Assembly: GCA_002633115.1 (NCBI GenBank)
Contig: NWBJ01000127.1
Span: forward strand, 1 to 34,988
DNA: 34,988 nucleotides
Origin: Muribaculaceae bacterium Zag1
GTDB lineage: Bacteria; Bacteroidota; Bacteroidia; Bacteroidales; Muribaculaceae
Reading direction: 5' to 3'
Part shown: one piece after another, positions 33,285 through 34,988 of the stretch
How the letters are laid out: each line of letters starts with the position of its first letter
How positions within the stretch are numbered: position 1 is the first letter of the stretch
Position numbers and translations under genes: made by a program
Notes under the pieces: generated by a model
Database searches by the model: none
The model's input: the letters and a program-made list of their open reading frames with translations, nothing else
Told to the model about the DNA's origin: nothing

Positions 33285-34027
33285 TGCTCCAGCCTATGAT
33301 GCTTAGAGAAATCAGCGTGGGACGAGACCCGGCATGCGATATTCCCATAGATCCCAACATGGGCACTGTCAGTTCGCGCCATGCGGTGATATACAATAGT
33401 GTTGATGGTCAGCTTTTCTTCCGAGATCAAAGCAAGAATGGTTCGACTGTCAATGGAGCACCTGTGCATAATATAAGCGTGCCTCTCAACCCGGGTTCTT
33501 CTATTGTATTGGCTAATACGTGCTTTTTGCCATGGGAAAAAATCTCAGTATTTTTCCCCATGGCCCAAGCACCATATTCCACTCAATATGCGTCAAGTTC
33601 ACAAGGCAATGCTGCCATGGGTGCGCCCACTTCATACGTAGGCTCAAATCCTTATGGCGATGTTTATGCTGGAATGCCAAATCAGGCAGCTAGTTATGCT
33701 CCTTATGTAAGTGCTAACAATACAGCCGACACTGAGACCCTGCAGAAATTCCATTGGGGAGCTTTCTTCTTGTATCCCTATTGGGGCTTTACTAATGGGA
33801 CCTGGTGGGCGTTTTTCCTATTGTTGATACCTCCGTTTTATCTGGTAGGCGCTTTGATATGCGGATTTAAAGGCTATCAGTGGGCTTGGAAACGAGGCAA
33901 ATGGACCTCGTTTAAGGAATTTAAAATAGTCCAGCATACGTGGACCACTGTAGCCTTTACATCTCTTATTTTCAGTGTGTCAGTAGGACTGTTGTGCTTG
34001 ATAATAGAGTGGTTAATGCATGTTTAA
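33284..34027 (+). CDS. FHA domain fused to a small multi-pass membrane domain
   Basis: The product has 247 residues from ATG 33284, which overlaps the previous stop by one base (TGATG). FHA domain at about 8-75: ISVGRDPACDIPI, SSRHAVI and SKNGSTVNG are all intact. A Ser/Tyr/Ala-rich linker follows (about 90-150), then a hydrophobic C-terminal region with about three membrane segments (GAFFLYPYWGFTNGTWWAFF, LLIPPFYLVGALICGFKGY, TSLIFSVSVGLLCLIIEWL). It resembles DUF2628-type small membrane domains, not firmly. The linker NPYGDVYAGMPNQ resembles the linkers of the first FHA protein. It should bind phosphothreonine partners at the membrane. Confidence 0.85.
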   Translation: MLQPMMLREISVGRDPACDIPIDPNMGTVSSRHAVIYNSVDGQLFFRDQSKNGSTVNGAPVHNISVPLNPGSSIVLANTCFLPWEKISVFFPMAQAPYSTQYASSSQGNAAMGAPTSYVGSNPYGDVYAGMPNQAASYAPYVSANNTADTETLQKFHWGAFFLYPYWGFTNGTWWAFFLLLIPPFYLVGALICGFKGYQWAWKRGKWTSFKEFKIVQHTWTTVAFTSLIFSVSVGLLCLIIEWLMHV

Positions 34028-34970
34028 ACCTAATTCTTTTTGTTCTTTTATGTCAAAACTTCTATCTTATAGACTGATGTTTTTGGCCATGGCTTTTGGG
34101 ATAACTCTCAATGTTATGGCTGATGACATATATACATTGACTCCAACCTTTACCTTTGTCAACGATCAGGTTGGGGAGCTTCCTGAGGTGAAGGATGAGG
34201 AGGGCAACTATCATATATTTGGGAATGGCACTCTGACGGTTAAGTTGGATGTCGAGCCCAAGACTTATGATGGCATACTCATAAGCCTGGATGGTGGTGA
34301 GAATTATTCATCTTTTGATGAGACCCAAGAGTTCAGCGCTCCGATTAGTGCCATAGAATCGAGCTATACTTACAACGTTTATTGCAAAATCCAGTATGCG
34401 GTAATCGATGGCGTAGAGGGGCAGGAATTGCATGCCTGCCAACTCACGGTGTGGCCAGATATGGTTTTGCCACAACTTGTTGTATTGGACCACCTTAGCG
34501 CAAGTGAAAGCCACACTATGGAGTTTGACTCCAGTCAATTTGGAGCTAATGGCCAGTGGGAAATTGCCTCATGGATATGTTCCTACACAGGATGGCCTGA
34601 TGGTGGGGTTGAGATTGCCAATAATGATAATACTCTGGTGATTGAGCCAGAATTCAGCACTCCCTTGCCTGAAAAGAAGGAAGCGACTTACTATGCCCAT
34701 CTTATCGGAACAGCCCCTAATGGAGAAAAATGGGTAGATGTTTACCTTAAGGTAGCCGAATGCACCCAGTACAATGTGCCCCCGAGAATTGAGACTGTGA
34801 ATCAATATATCCTCCAGTATAAAAAATATGATAATGTATATGAAAAGGAAAAACGTAGCTATGCTCTTGCCAATATTGGAGTAAGTGATGAGGAATGGGA
34901 AAACTCAGAGGCGGAAATTGAGTTGACCGTAAGTTATTCTGATAGAATTGAAAGAACATATACTAATTAG
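34020..34970 (+). CDS. Exported protein of unknown function
   Basis: The product has 316 residues from ATG 34020, overlapping the previous gene by eight bases; ATG 34050 is an alternative. The N-terminus is a signal peptide (LMFLAMAFGITLNVMA, cleaved before DDIYTL). The mature part is acidic and beta-rich with many aromatic residues, like Ig-like or adhesin modules (GNGTLTVKLDVEPKTYDGILISLDGGENY). No named domain is recognised. It ends at TAG 34968 without an anchor or sorting signal, which is a little abrupt for a protein of this style; a premature stop or a continuing partner beyond the window cannot be excluded. Its composition is the most A+T-rich in the window. Confidence 0.65.
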   Translation: MFKPNSFCSFMSKLLSYRLMFLAMAFGITLNVMADDIYTLTPTFTFVNDQVGELPEVKDEEGNYHIFGNGTLTVKLDVEPKTYDGILISLDGGENYSSFDETQEFSAPISAIESSYTYNVYCKIQYAVIDGVEGQELHACQLTVWPDMVLPQLVVLDHLSASESHTMEFDSSQFGANGQWEIASWICSYTGWPDGGVEIANNDNTLVIEPEFSTPLPEKKEATYYAHLIGTAPNGEKWVDVYLKVAECTQYNVPPRIETVNQYILQYKKYDNVYEKEKRSYALANIGVSDEEWENSEAEIELTVSYSDRIERTYTN

Positions 34971-34988
34971 GGTGTCCAAAATTTTGTG

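Noticed and set aside
25306-34970. Type VI secretion threonine-phosphorylation module
   Set aside because: Kinase, phosphatase and FHA proteins fit, but no T6SS structural gene is in the window.
1-34988. tRNA, rRNA or riboswitch genes
   Set aside because: I looked at the intergenic gaps and recognised no cloverleaf, rRNA or known riboswitch core; a covariance-model scan would be needed to be certain.

Overview
The window reads as chromosomal DNA of a gut Bacteroidales bacterium, with Muribaculaceae as a tentative family guess. The grounds are the promoter boxes of the Bacteroidetes type TAnnTTTG, few Shine-Dalgarno sequences, and the gene set: topoisomerase IV ParE next to CoaD, a DcuA/B-type dicarboxylate carrier, a tyrosine recombinase of the Bacteroidetes DNA-invertase type, and long operons of secreted proteins. 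Base composition is uneven. Spot counts of 60-base lines give about 62% G+C in parE, 47% in the middle of the right-hand operon and 37-38% near the right end.

Left part (1-12.4 kb), mostly housekeeping: a conserved hypothetical and a rhodanese lipoprotein (minus strand); asd, a CPA2-type cation:proton antiporter and two glycosyltransferases (plus strand); then a leftward set made of parE, coaD, a glycosyltransferase, an S41 C-terminal processing protease and a small secreted protein. Heptanucleotide tandem repeats lie directly before the antiporter and before the S41 protease.

Middle (12.4-23.4 kb): a gene-free stretch of about 0.7 kb holds a 369-bp element with terminal inverted repeats and a cluster of four short palindrome-bearing repeats. 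Next comes a leftward operon of three exported proteins (beta-propeller protein, TPR plus caspase-fold protease, DUF4384 protein). After it are fabF-acpP with a clear terminator, prfB without the usual programmed frameshift, and a C4-dicarboxylate transporter. A second element with related ends (23445-23746) sits just before the recombinase gene.

Right part (23.8-35 kb), the most interesting region: a tyrosine recombinase is followed by a 215-bp segment bounded by two identical 19-bp sites in inverted orientation. Each site is built like a tyrosine-recombinase core site (7-bp inverted arms around a 5-bp centre). The only TAnnTTTG box in the segment points away from the downstream genes. Those genes form a tightly packed rightward operon with five FHA domains in four proteins, two Ser/Thr kinases, a PP2C phosphatase, an FHA-FHA-TM-trypsin-like protease fusion and two exported proteins of unknown function. 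I interpret this as a phase-variable transmembrane threonine-phosphorylation system, switched by promoter inversion and in the OFF orientation in this sequence.
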